In this document: positions 10,418-21,375 of the stretch, piece by piece
Position numbering within the stretch: position 1 is the first letter of the stretch
Layout: each line of letters starts with the position of its first letter
Assembly (NCBI GenBank): GCA_015143295.1
Contig: JABCRI010001456.1
Coordinates: 36,994-100,993 of the forward strand
Source of the DNA: Tetracentron sinense
Lineage: Eukaryota > Streptophyta > Magnoliopsida > Trochodendrales > Trochodendraceae
Length of the DNA: 64,000 nucleotides
Direction: 5' to 3'
Made by a program: the position numbers and the translations under genes
The notes under the pieces: generated by a model
What the model was told of the DNA's origin: nothing
Databases searched by the model: none
What the model saw: only the letters and a program-made list of their open reading frames with translations

Positions 10418-11479
10418 GTCGAACTTGTGGATCAATGTAACTCTTTCCGAACCAACGTTTACTTCATGCTACTCTTTAGTTGCTGTTTTGTAATCAGTAC
10501 TCATTCAGGTGGAGTTCTCTTTCTATCCTGCTTCTCTTTTATAGACCTGATTGCTTTGGGGATATTTCAATGGTTGTGTGTATTGCTTGCCTTGTTTTGT
10601 TAATTATTGGATTTGTCATTAGTCTTTTTTTCCCATGGTTCTGATGCTTTTGATCTTTTGATGACATTTCACTTTAATTGGATCAGGCACTGTAGATTCC
10701 TCTAGTAAAATGATCAAGTCGCCTTCTTATTTAATTCCTCATCTGAGAGGGCTGGGCCTCAAAAGCTAATAGTATCAATGACTACTGGAAAATCTAAGTG
10801 AGATTCATATAACTGATTATCAGTTGAATATAAATATGATCTTGGTAAAAAAAAAAGTCGGTTTGAGTTGAGTGCAGACATATATGGCTACAGGCTACCC
10901 AATATGGTGTTTGATGCAAATCTTTGTTGGTAAATTCATATATATACTAAAAGGTGTTGATTATTCAGAATTCATATGAAGTGTAAGATGCCCTGCTATT
11001 TTCTATTAGGATGCAAATATACGTCTACGAAATACATCGTCTCACACATAACCATCATATCTTCTTTCCAAGTTTTATTTTCAAATAGTTTCAAAGTACA
11101 ATGTCACATAAAGTATGCAAGAGTTCAAAAATTCGTCATTGAGATTCTCAACTCCTGACATCTTCAGTTTGTCACTCTAAAGCTTAAAATTTGCTCTGAA
11201 GAAAATGTTTTTTTTAACAAAACTTAGAAATTAAACTTAAATTGATTGGCCCTTTTATAGGGGAAATAAGAGAAAACAAAATGCCATAGTTTTTGCACTT
11301 GAATCTGATACAAAACCCTTAAAAATGTCACACAAATTCAGTTGATTTTTTTCGTTTCCTTTTTTTGCAAAGGACTTTTTGGTTGAGTCACAAATAATTT
11401 GGTTGAATCTCTCTCTCTCTCTCTCTCTCTACGTATGATGACCCTTTTATTAAAGAAAATGATAGGAATGGTAGAGAAT

Positions 11480-12560
11480 CAAATTACAAAGATATTGGGC
11501 CACAAAACAGAACATCTCTATGAACTTCCTCAGTTAAAGAATCTGCCTTGTCATTGCGATCATCATAGGACGTAAGATAACAAGATGTTTAAAAAAACAC
11601 CATCTCAGATTTCTTTGACAAAACGGGTAATTCTCCATGAGCCTCCTTTTCCTCAGAAGCCCAACAAATTGCATTTCTAAATGTGCCTTTGGTTACGACT
11701 TTGTCTAAGTTTAGCCTCTTCACCAGTTTGGGACCTAGAAGATGGCTAAGCTTTTGGTTTTATCATAGTCACAAACTCCGACCAGCTCTGAGAGCCAAAG
11801 ATAGTTTTACTTTAAACTATTGAGAGCAGTTCCAATATCCAAAGGGGTTTGGGTTCCCAATCGAACGTCAAATTTGATTTTAGTTCCTTTTATTTCAGCC
11901 GGTGCAATTCCGCTTCGAGATTAAAGAGAAAAAATTGAAAAAGGTCTAAGCTGCTACTTTCCAGTTTTTAAGATATCATTGTTACTAATTCCTTTATAAA
12001 AAGTCACTTCGGTCTATCAATAACAGTAAAAAATACTAGAGAGACACGATTCTAAAATTCCTTTTATTCTTTCCTCCCAATTCCCCATATCATAGCTTTA
12101 GGACCACTGCAGAATTTCTCAAAGGGATTTATATCCTATCAAGAAATTGTCAAAGATATTGAGCGGGATGCCCAAGAGAGCTTTACTAGGTTGAGGAAAT
12201 GGAAAACCATCATAATCACTTTGCAATTGGATAGTGTTGTAACTTGTGAGTATTAATTCTGCTAAGAGACACCATCCAAAAAAAGGCCCTGATCTTAGGA
12301 GGAACTTTCAACTTCTAAATATTGTTGAAAGGAATATATGAAAGAGAGGGGAATAAATGGGTTGACTAAAGATTTTAGAGAAGACTTGGAACATAATATT
12401 CCACTAGGTTCAAGAGGCCAAACTTTTGTTGCACAAGAGAGAGGAAAATATATCTTATTTAAAGCTCTTTCGGGTGGGAACTGTGAATATACTTTACCAA
12501 CATCTTTCTATGAACTCTAAGGAAATTAGTTTTTCAAGAGATCTTGCAAGGAGATAGGAG
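11480..12560 (-). pseudogene. decayed LINE (zf-RVT and RNase H-like remnants)
   Basis: Read on the minus strand, about 12316-12219 encodes LKVPPKIRAFFWMVS followed by a SRINTH segment. This is the typical core of the zinc-binding domain (zf-RVT) downstream of plant LINE reverse transcriptases. Further along, about 11570-11500, NDKADSLTEEVH resembles the C-terminal end of RNase H-type domains (N-x-x-AD-x-L). The intervening sequence is full of stops and frame changes. The reverse transcriptase itself is not visible upstream, so this is a 5'-truncated, long-dead copy. Confidence 0.6.
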
Positions 12561-13320
12561 CCACATTGGATTTTTGGGCATATCTGGATGCAGATAAGTT
12601 AAAAAGGCGGCAAATTCCTCGCTAAGAGGAGAACCACCCCACACAGATGGATTCAAAATTTAATCTTACCTCCGCTTCCAACATTATCGTGAATAAAAAG
12701 TAAAAAGAGGGGAGGACTCACCAAGCTACTTTCTATAATATAATGATATGTCATGACTTGCTCATAGTCAGTGGGCTCGCCAAGTTATTGAGCACTTGAT
12801 CTGAATTTAATCTCCCGTTGAAATATTAAAATTGGACAATACCCGATCTACAATTAGTGACACTGCGGTTCACCTTGGTACCATGGTTTTTCAGCCATGT
12901 CAATTCATACGATCTATAGACATTCTCTGCTCACCATGCCTTCGTCCCATTAATAACAGAGAATACACGTAATAATTATAGAAAATGTGATAAATTGAGA
13001 TAAAGGTTGCTCTTTTCTTTTTTGTCTTTTCTGAATGCATTTACCAAGATCCAACTAACAAGAGATGTCTTGTACTTCATAGAGCTTGATTGATCAAACT
13101 ATGTGGTAATGTTTATCATACAGTTCTGTTTCTGTAACTTGTGGTTTTATTACGAAATCTGAAATTTTAATGTAATTTACCAAAAAGAGCGGAGAAATAT
13201 TGTCGCTGTGCATTTTTTTTTCTTGGTTTTCAGTATATCTTTCCATTCAGAGATCACTTTGAGAAAATAAAAGTAGCTTTTCCTGTTACACTTAATGTTC
13301 TAAAATCTGTAGCTTCAGAG
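12561..13320. other. unassigned DNA
   Basis: No gene, structured repeat or regulatory site could be supported here. Confidence 0.4.
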
Positions 13321-14446
13321 TCAGATGACGGAGATAATGATTGAAGGAGCAGTAGGCATTGCCAATTCTATGTAAGCAGTTTGCTAGAATTTGACACTTT
13401 AGGGAATCTTCTTCTTGTTTTATTAGGTAATTGCTGAGGTTCTTGATATATGCTCCATCAGGTCCTTTTAATCACAGCTCTGCTCCATGCAACAGGAGGG
13501 CAGAAGAAGTATATCAGTGCTCTACTTGTCCTATGACTCTTCACTACATCAACCTTAACTTCAAGTTTCGTTGGTTTTCTACACTTTATCTAACTTAAGG
13601 TCCAGATTTGAGTCTTCATTTGTTTTCCTATGCATGCTCTTCAGTGATTTGTATACTAGGTTTTTGTGTCTTTTTTTTCCCCTGTAAATTTCATGCTTTT
13701 ATCTTTTGCTTCAAAATCCACTCCTGCAGTGCAGGCTCGACTTTAGATTATCGTGGAAGATAAAATTTTAAGCATGTTCTCTAGTAGTTACAACTGTCAC
13801 ACTTCTTTCTAATTCATGGTTTGTCATATATTGGTCTTATAACTGGGTGCAATGTTGATGCAATTATTAGCAATATTTTTGGAGGTAACTTTCATATGCT
13901 ACTATAGATTATACAAAATTTTACTCTGCCTTCAATGCTTCATTAATATGTTGACAAATTGGTGTGGAGGACGACAATGATTGTGAGTTGTTTTTCCTTC
14001 TTCAAGCATTGAGCATCTGTTACAGGTTAGTATAGGCAGACTGTATATACACATATTTTCTTTGTTGAAAATATCATTGAATTTTTTTATATTCTCTGCA
14101 CAATTTAGCTGTTTTGATCCTCATCTATTTCGCTAGAGTTTATTATTTCCTCATTGATGTACTCAATCAGTGATCGGGGGCCATCTGTTGGATGCTACTT
14201 GTTTATATAACTGTAGTGACCATGGATTGCAGGAAAAACAAACTCAACTGGAATGCTCTCTGAGAACACTTCACATAACATCTACACGGAATGGTTTCTA
14301 CCTCTGCAAAACACTTAACCATGGGGATATGACAGCAAAAAAGATGGATTACGATCAATTGACCTGGTTTGTGCCGTTAGTCCTATTGAGTTGGTATTGA
14401 ATCGTTGTATTGAATTCATTGAAGAAAATTTGAAACCGTCTATATA
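13321..14446 (+). pseudogene. coding remnants of an unidentified plus-strand gene
   Basis: Three blocks look like exons. At 13321-13370 an acceptor (GCTTCAG) precedes an open frame SQMTEIMIEGAVGIANS, followed by a GTAAGC donor. At 13462-13536 an acceptor (CCATCAG) precedes VLLITALLHATGGQKKYIS and a stop. At about 14233-14446 an acceptor (GATTGCAG) opens a frame containing NIYTEWFLPLQN, an in-frame TAA, then RSIDLVCAVSPIELVLNRC and a stop. The composition is protein-like and unlike the surrounding DNA, but the phases do not join cleanly and one stop is internal. I call it a broken gene or one with errors. The family is not recognised. Confidence 0.45.
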
Positions 14447-15164
14447 ATTTTACCTGAATATATAGCATAAAGATTTTAGTGCTTGAAGTATTCACCTGGT
14501 GTAATTTAAGGCATAAATGAAAGTATACTTGTTGAACTTACATGCATCCATATGGCATGCTTGTGTTTGTTATTATGTGCTCTGATATGTTCAAGTCACA
14601 ACATTGAGCTGCTCTTCTTTTCAAATCCAGTTTTACCAACTGTCGATCAAATAAAAAATCCAGTTTTACAAACTGGTAAACTAGTAATATTACAAAAAAA
14701 GACGGATATGAAAATTTCCTAAGAGATTGCAATCTCACATTTCAAGAGAATTGCACTGAGATGGGGCCTCAAACAGTGACTTTTTGATGGACTAGAAATC
14801 TTCTCTTTATTGTATTTGGTAATTTATTGAAAGGTAGGGAGAATTCAGTCTCATTATTCATGAGATGGGCAGGTGACTGATGCTTCGAACTGAATCGACA
14901 TTTCCAAGCATGACTACTGGGATCCATCACTACCGAGCAAAAGAGAAGGGAAGTCTACACTTGCGGTGTCTTATAGTGTAGGTCTGAGTTGTTCATAATG
15001 GCGATGAAATATTAGAACACTGAAAATCTGTTCAGATCTGAACAATGGTTTCAATTAACATTGATGTGTTAGTGTTTTAATTTGTTCAACTGTTTCATTG
15101 CATATACTTTATTGGCCTTTAACAGAGACAGTTATTGAGCTTTAGTTTTTAGTACTTTTCTCTT
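14447..15164. other. unassigned DNA
   Basis: AT-rich DNA between the coding remnants and the tandem array; no feature is supported. Confidence 0.4.
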
Positions 15165-16700
15165 TAGTAATATTGTACATTATATTTATGAATATAATAT
15201 TGGAAAAAGCCTGAAAAGGAAGAAAGAGACTGTTGTAACTGTCTTTTCGGCGACTACATGCCAAATTCTCTTCAAACACTTTTTTCATGTGAGAAAAGAG
15301 ATCAGATAAGTTTTTTTTTTTCAAATGCAAAAGAGGGGTACTTATTTCCAACAAGTGATCAAAACATTAAACGGCAGTTTTCCATTTAAAAGTTAGTGAA
15401 AGAAAATGAACAAATGGTTACTAATATAATACATTATATTAATTAATGTAATATTGGAAAAATCCTGAAAAGGAAGAAACAGACTGTTTTTTGGCGACTA
15501 AGTGCCAAATTATCTTCAAACACTTTTTCACATGAGAAAAGCAGATTCCAAATGCAAAATCCAGGAGCACTGATTTCCAACAAGTGATCAAGACATTAAG
15601 TTGCATTTTTCCTTTTAGATTAGTGAAAGAAAATGAAAAAATGGTTAGCTAATATAATACATTATATTTATTAATATAATATTGGAAAAAACCTGAAAAG
15701 AAGAAAGGGACTGTTGGAACAGTCTTTTCGGCGACTGTCAAATTCTCTCCAAACACTTTTTCACATGAGAAAGCAAGATCAGCTCAGATTTTTTTTATTT
15801 TCCAAATGCAAAATCCAAGAGCACTGATTTCCAACAAGTAATGAAGACATTAGGTTGCATTTTTCCTTTTAGAGTTAATGAAAGAAAATGAAAAAATGGT
15901 TAGCTAATATAATACATTATATTTATTAATATAATGTTGGAAAAAACTCCTGGAAATGAAGAAAGAGACTGTTGGAACTGTCTTTTTGGCGACTAAGTGC
16001 CAAATTCTCTTCAAACACTTTCTCACTTGAGAAAAGCAAGATCAGATCAGATTTTTTTTTTTTTGCAAATGCAAAATCCAGGAGCACTGATTTCCAACAA
16101 GTGATCAAGACATTTAAGTTGCATTTTTCCTTTAAGAGTTAGTGAAAGAAATCAAAAAATGGTTAGCTAATATAAACATTATATTTATTAATATAATATT
16201 GGAAAAAGCCTGAAAAGGAAGAAAGAGACTGTTGGAACTGTCTTTTCGGCGAAGAAGTGCCAAATTCTCTTCAAACACTTTTTTCACATGAGAAAAGCAA
16301 GATCAGATCAGATTTTTTTTTTCCAAATGCAAAATCCAGGAGCATTGATTTCTAACAAGTGATCAAGACATTAAGTTGCATTTTTCCTTTAAGAGTTATT
16401 GAAAGAAAATGAAAAAATGGTTAGCTAATCTAATACATTATTTTTATTAATATAATATTGGAAAAAATCTGAAAAGGAAGAATGAGACTGTTGTAACTGT
16501 CTTTTCGGCAACTAAGTGTCAAATTCTCTCCAAACACTATTTTCACATGATATAAGCAGATCATATTTTTTATTTCTTTTTTCTCCAAATGCAAAAGCCA
16601 GGGGCACTGATTTCCAACAAATGATCAAATCATTAAGTGGCATCTTTCCTTTAAAATTTAGTGAGAAAAAAAAAATGAAAATATGGTTAGCTTGTATAGA
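15165..16700. repeat. six-copy tandem array, period about 255 bp
   Basis: The block TTAATATAATATTGGAAAAA followed by a GAAGAAAGAGACTGTT word recurs at about 15201, 15454, 15682, 15938, 16200 and 16459, giving spacings of 253, 228, 256, 262 and 259. Each copy also holds TCTTTTCGGCGACTA, CCAAATTCTCTTCAAACAC and CAACAAGTGATCAA words. The last copy fades at about 16700. Several copies preserve an ATTATATTTATTAATATAAT near-palindrome at the junction. It appears to sit in an intron-like part of the plus-strand remnant gene. Confidence 0.9.
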
Positions 16701-16738
16701 AACTTGATTTAGTGGATTACAAGGAACTGTAATAATGA

Positions 16739-17180
16739 GTTCAGTGATTCCACCATTATGTGATCCATGGATTTGGAACTTGCTAACTATGTGGTAGTGT
16801 ATCTTTTTTTGGGTAATCTGGTAATTTATCTCGCATTATCTACTGTTTGCTCATTTCAGTCGGGAGAATGGTAACTCCATATTTTACTGCAGGTGATTGT
16901 TTGGACCCAGAATTTGATGGATGCAGGACTGTTGCAAACCTTCTTTGATTTCTCTTGAGTTCACTGATTCTGCCATAATGTGATCCATGGATTTGGAACT
17001 TGCAAATTATGTGGTAGTGTATCCTTTTTTTTGGGTAATCTGGTAATGTACCTTGCATTGTCAACTGTTTTCTCATTTCAGTGAGGAGAATGGTAACTCC
17101 ATTTTTTACTGCAGGTGATCCTTTGGATCCAGAATTTGATGGATGCAGGAATGTTGCAGGTCTCCTTTGATTTGTCTTGA
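16739..17180. repeat. 220-bp tandem duplication containing an exon-like block
   Basis: GTTCAGTGATTCCACCATTA at 16739 recurs as GTTCACTGATTCTGCCATAA at 16959, and similarity runs through the unit. Each copy includes TTTACTGCAG followed by an open frame (VIVWTQNLMDAGLLQ at 16893 and VILWIQNLMDAGMLQ at 17115). The frames end at equivalent TGA codons at 16956-16958 and 17178-17180. Confidence 0.85.
17115..17180 (+). pseudogene. possible terminal exon of the unidentified plus-strand gene
   Basis: An acceptor (TTTTTTACTGCAG) precedes 21 codons plus stop. The upstream duplicate at 16893-16958 keeps the same frame and stop, though several residues differ. Preservation of an open frame in both copies hints that this was coding when duplicated. 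With no recognised family and no clean upstream splice it stays tentative. Confidence 0.3.
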
Positions 17181-17503
17181 TAGATCTTGATGGCCGTAAT
17201 TTTTACTTCTTGGATTGTCATAACAATTTGATCCATGTTCGCCAATGGTCAGCCTTGATTGGAATCACCTGACTGGTTTATTTTTGCATAGGAGATGTAA
17301 TAGGTGGGACCTATCAGCTGGTGCGTCTTTCTCCCATATCTACATATGCATGTGCAATGTATATGCATTTATATATGTATGCATGTCTAGCATGAGGAAT
17401 GCTAGCGGTACCTCAATTTATTGCCGGTGCATAGACACTCACACTATACATGACACGTGGAAGCACTTTTCCCTTTAATTTGTGCAGTTGGTTAAATCAT
17501 AAT
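17181..17503. other. intergenic DNA, possibly an older element around the MULE-MITE
   Basis: GAGGAATGCT at about 17394 and AGCATTCC at about 17822, and GTGGAAGCACTTTTCC at about 17458 with GGAAAGTGCTTCCAC at about 17806, form scattered inverted pairs on both sides of the 17504-17736 insertion. This suggests that insertion landed in an older inverted-repeat element. No gene is seen. Confidence 0.4.
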
Positions 17504-17736
17504 GAGAGCAGATGACCAGCAGCCCCTGTTATAGCCCATTGGGCTAAAACAGGCAGGCTATTAGTTCACTCCAATAAAAAAAACAAAAAAAATATTTTTT
17601 TAATATATATATATATTTAAATAGACGTGAAGAAAAATGATTTGATGCCAGAAATTATTTTTTTATCGGAGTGGACCAATAGCCTGCCTGTTGTAGTCCA
17701 ATGGGCTACAACAGGGGCTGCTGCTCATCTGCTCTC
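17504..17736. mobile_element. Mutator-like MITE with about 75-bp TIRs
   Basis: The left end GAGAGCAGATGACCAGCAGC and the right end GCTGCTGCTCATCTGCTCTC are inverted copies. The inverted repeat extends about 75 bp with few mismatches around an AT-rich centre. The flanks are a 9-bp duplication with one mismatch (AATCATAAT at 17495-17503, AATTATAAT at 17737-17745). Long TIRs and a 9-bp TSD are the Mutator (MULE) signature. No coding sequence. Confidence 0.88.
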
Positions 17737-17837
17737 AATTATAATTTATAACCACCTTTTGTTTTTTTGTGGTTTAACCGGATGCACCGATGGAAAGGAA
17801 AAGACGGAAAGTGCTTCCACATGAGCATTCCTTTTAG

Positions 17838-18044
17838 TAGCTTTATAAAGAGAGTTTAAAATATGGGCCGGCCCCTTTGCCATTATAACTGATGGCAGTT
17901 CTGTAATTATGGGAGAAATCATGCTGCAAAACTGCATTCTCTTTCCCCGTAATTACAGAACTGCCACGAGCTTCGCATTGTAATGGGGAGCTCTGCTTCG
18001 ACGCGTTGAAGCAGATCTCCGCTCATATTTAAACTCTTATAAAA
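17838..18044. repeat. foldback element with nested inverted repeats
   Basis: The outer arms TTTATAAAGAGAGTTTAAA (about 17841) and TTTAAACTCTTATAAA (about 18029) are inverted. Inner arms TGGCAGTTCTGTAATTA (about 17893) and TAATTACAGAACTGCCA (about 17950) are a perfect inverted pair. No clear TSD. It lies just downstream of the small minus-strand gene. Confidence 0.6.
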
Positions 18045-18239
18045 AAAGACAAAAGAAAACAAAATAGAATTACAATGGTTTCGTTTACTCAACACAATTT
18101 ACAAGGATGGAGATTCGAGAAACCAGTGTCCTCATGCTTCCAGAATTTCAGGATCTTGAGGAACAATGGAAAAAAGAAGAAGATGAAAATAAAAAATAAA
18201 ATGGCTCCTAATCATTCTAACAAAAAAGAGTTTAGCCTC

Positions 18240-18566
18240 TCATGAACTACTCTCAGCTAATCTACACAATGTCAATTGGGTTTGTGACCTCTCTATCCCT
18301 AACCTTGTGTTACCAGGCAACGGCAATGAGGACGAAGAAGAATGGGGGGTGGCTTTTGAGGACAAGCAACAGTCTTTCCATGACTCTTTTTTTGAGTATG
18401 ATATCTTACCGTGTTGAGAGCAGGAATTGGCGAAACCACCTTTGGACTTGTGCAGTGCACAGCTGCAGTTGCGATGGTATGGCCTCCGCTCAATCTCCAT
18501 GTCTTGCATTGATATACATCCTTCAAAGACGCACTTAAGCAGAACCTCAGCAGCTACAGTGGCCAT
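18240..18566 (-). CDS. small conserved plant protein of unknown function (108 aa)
   Basis: The frame is open upstream to 18728, but I choose ATG 18566. The extra 54 residues look like translated leader, a TATA box lies at 18688-18695 inside that extension, and the family usually starts with a short MA(T)-x-EVLL segment. The N-terminal half matches what I remember as a conserved plant family: an EVLLKCVFEGCIS segment, then DMEIERRPYHRNCSCALHK with two conserved Cys and a Lys-Ser-Lys-Gly turn. The C-terminal half is Ser-rich and low in complexity, as expected for a divergent tail. There is no signal peptide or membrane segment. The gene is intronless and stands alone, with repeats on both sides. 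Function is unknown. Plus-strand frames over the same bases are shadows. Confidence 0.72.
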   Translation of the reverse strand: MATVAAEVLLKCVFEGCISMQDMEIERRPYHRNCSCALHKSKGGFANSCSQHGKISYSKKESWKDCCLSSKATPHSSSSSLPLPGNTRLGIERSQTQLTLCRLAESSS

Positions 18567-18687
18567 TCTCAGTCTCGGTCTCTGCTTCTCTTTCTCTCTC
18601 TGTATGGGAATGTAGAGGGTGTAAGAGGATTGGCAGGGGGGGTCTGTGAATTCAAATTTTGAGTGAAGTTCTTGCATTTTGGTGGTG

Positions 18688-18695
18688 TTTATATA
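18688..18695 (-). promoter_or_regulatory. TATA box of the small conserved gene
   Basis: TATATAAA on the minus strand lies about 120 bp upstream of ATG 18566, giving an inferred leader of about 90 nt. Its position supports the downstream ATG over the 18728 start. Confidence 0.5.
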
Positions 18696-18739
18696 GAACA
18701 CATGATTTGTGTTTATGTGCAGGAGCATTAGGAGAAATC

Positions 18740-19350
18740 TAGATAGACAAAGTTTAAGTCCAAAAGGAACTAGGTGCCGTTGGAGTACTCTGCCGTGGAA
18801 TTCGAGAAGCCTTTACAGGTGAAGCTTTTACTCTCGATGGTTCATGCCAAAAGTAGTTCTCTTATCAGGTAAGACAAACGTTCCTCCCTAGAGAGTCTCA
18901 GTTCATGATGGTGGGCCGCACCCGCATTTCATCGATGATATATATAATATATATACATACATAGAGAGAGGGAGAGAGAGTATAGGGGTGGACCATAAAA
19001 TAATAGCTAAAATGGTGCTTAAGAGTAGGAGGAGAGAGGGTGGCTTGGCTTAGTTTTGGCTTTGGATTTCCTTGTACGTAGTGGTGTTTAACTTGGTTTG
19101 CCTCGATGACCAACTTATTGGAATGTACAACCACTTATAAATCATTTCCAGGTGGGCGATTATTCTTATGGCGTGAGAATCTTCTTAAGTGAATTATAAT
19201 ACAGCGTGTGTCATGTGTGCCCCACTCTTTACTCAAAATAGCAGTCAGTTCTTGGATGATCAAATTCACTGGCTAGGACATTCCTCACATTTCAGGGTAT
19301 GTGTCTTACCTAGAAGTATATGGGTGTTATATGTGTCTAAATTCATTTAC
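18740..19350. other. intergenic DNA upstream of the small gene
   Basis: Short AT (18940-18960) and GAGAGA (18962-18980) microsatellites. No gene is supported. Confidence 0.4.
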
Positions 19351-20200
19351 TCAAATAATTATTCGAATAGGTATCTGACGAAGCAAATTCAAACAAGTAA
19401 TTTTACTAGCCATTTATAACTGATAGATAGAATTCGGATATTTATATATTTGCTTCAATAAATATCCAACCCATATATATATATATATATATATATAAGA
19501 TTAAAATGCACTTATTAATATGTACTTTTTATTTAATTTTAAGATACTAAGTTGTTAGTTTTTAATATAGATGGGGATAAAATATTAATTTGTTACTTTC
19601 AAATAAAATTTAAAATTTTAATATAAATTTTTCATTTACTTTCTTTTTAAAGTAATGGAATAATTCTATTATTATCCAAATTTGAATATTTTAATCAGAG
19701 TTGGTTACAAATACTCTATTTCACTATGAATATGTATAATCATTTGAATGGGTATCTGACTAAGCAAATTCAAATAATAATTTTGCTAGCCATTTATAAC
19801 CATATACGAATTCGTATATTGATATATTCACTTCGACAAACATCCAACCGATTGTATAATATATATACATATATTATAAGACTAAAATGCAATTATTAAT
19901 TTGTACTTTTTATACAGTTTTATGAAATTAAGTTAGTTTTATTGCACCCCGCCTCTTGCACGAATGGTGGGGTGTGGCCTCTCTCATTTGAGAGGTCTCG
20001 GGATCCATTCCCCCGAGTGATGAGTAGCAAGAACTCTAATCCCCAATGCTAACCACTAACCTTGTATTAATCGAAAAAAAGTTGTTAGTTTTTATGTAGA
20101 TAAAGATAAAATAATAATTTGTTATTTATAATTTTTTTTATATATTTTTTCTTGTACTTTCTTTTTAAAGTAATGAGATAATTCTAATATACTCCATATT
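19350..20200. repeat. diverged direct duplication of an AT-rich tract
   Basis: The block GGTATCTGACGAAGCAAATTC ... CCATTTATAAC ... AATATCCAACC ... TTAATATGTACTTTTTAT at 19370-19640 recurs, diverged, at 19750-20200. A SINE (19943-20078) interrupts the second copy only. Each copy has its own AT microsatellite. The units probably descend from one unclassified repeat. Confidence 0.7.
19943..20078 (+). mobile_element. SINE-like insertion with TSD and A-tail
   Basis: A 136-bp block is absent from the sister repeat copy at 19.4-19.6 kb. It starts TGCACCCCGCCTCTTGCAC and ends CGAAAAAA. A box-B-like GGATCCATTCC lies at 20001-20011. It is flanked by imperfect copies of AAGTT(GTT)AGTTTT(T)AT, a duplication of about 13-16 bp. 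Size, A-tail and long TSD fit a SINE, but the box A is weak, so the tRNA origin is inferred. Confidence 0.65.
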
Positions 20201-20968
20201 CGAATATTTTAATTGACTTTTAATCAAATAATCGGTTGCAATCATCCATCATTTAGGGTTTTTATTTAATTAATGCATAAATGGGTATCATTTTTCTGGT
20301 ATAGGCAATCTTTTAAGTGTTTGTTGAGGTGAGTGTCTCCAATTTTATTTGAGATGCCCTTGTCCCCAGTTTAACCCTAACCTTATTGTATGGAGAGGTT
20401 TCACATATCGGTTAGAATGAGCTAGAGGTGGAGTTGCTCTAACGAGGAGAGGTCGATGGATGAGATAGCTGTTGGATGAGCCACAACAGAAGTCAACCAA
20501 CCAGTGATGAGACTATCCAAGAGGCAGCGCATCAGCTTGGACAATACGGAATCAGATTCCGGTGGTAACACATGGTCAGAGAAGGTGTTCTTTAAGTACA
20601 TTGGTGGACTGCCAAATCATCCCCTAATTGCCACATCCTCATGAGCGGAGTCAGGATTTTCTTGTAAGGGACCAGTGATGGATTATTAGTAATCGGTGGG
20701 TTTGTTGAAAATGATTAGATATACAATAGGGCACGAGATTATTGAGATTATTAGTATATCACACATTTAGATGAACCAAGTAAATTGCTAGATTACTTGT
20801 CTTTGTATTTATTTACTTATTCCTTCCTTTTTGCATCTCCAAAATATCCCTGCTAGCTTCCGTCTCACCCCTTTTTATGATGCCATTGTAACTTTTTTTT
20901 CTCAAAAAGTCATGAGCAGCTGATTTTTTTATTTTTTATTTTTTATTTTTATTATAGATTGCTAAGAG
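20201..20968. other. intergenic DNA
   Basis: No gene or repeat could be supported. Confidence 0.4.
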
Positions 20969-20969
<1 letters not shown>

Positions 20970-21052
<83 letters not shown>

Positions 21053-21067
21053 TGAGTGAGTGAGTGT
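20970..21067. repeat. compound microsatellite (AT)n(AG)n(TGAG)n
   Basis: About 52 bp of AT, then about 22 bp of AG, then six TGAG/TGTG units in direct succession. Such a tract is likely length-polymorphic. Confidence 0.95.
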
Positions 21068-21375
21068 GAGAGAGTTTCCTTGGTCTTCGGCTCTCGACCC
21101 AGCTTCAGGCAGAGACTTTCCTTTTTGCCGTACGTCTGTTAGCAGCTTTCTCAAGGCTGATATTATAGGGCATATTCCACCCCTCGTTTGTGTAGTCTTC
21201 TGTTTTTTTAACTTATCAGAAAGGAAGAAAAGGTCTCCGCTGCACAGTTCGTTTACGCAACCTCTTGTATTAATTGCATTAGGGTAGCTTACTGACCAAT
21301 GCATAGTCGGTAATGGTGGGGATGCTGACCAAAACTGCCTGGCGCACTCACAAAGCCCCCTTAACTGCCCTTAAT

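Larger units (their letters stand above)
10093..11470. other. intergenic or intronic DNA with a promoter-like patch
   Basis: Apart from the TATA box and short signal-peptide ORF listed separately, I see no gene. A (CT)n run lies at about 11408-11430. Confidence 0.4.

Noticed and set aside
15165..16700. Regular direct repeats considered as a CRISPR array
   Set aside because: Units of about 255 bp are similar throughout, with no repeat/spacer alternation, and the DNA is clearly plant nuclear.
18567..18728. Upstream extension of the small gene to ATG 18728
   Set aside because: A TATA box lies within it, its composition is non-coding, and the conserved family start is at 18566.
20936..21304. 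Minus-strand frame across the (AT)n(AG)n microsatellite
   Set aside because: Most of it is translated simple repeat (IYIYIY, SLSLSL), with no protein family.
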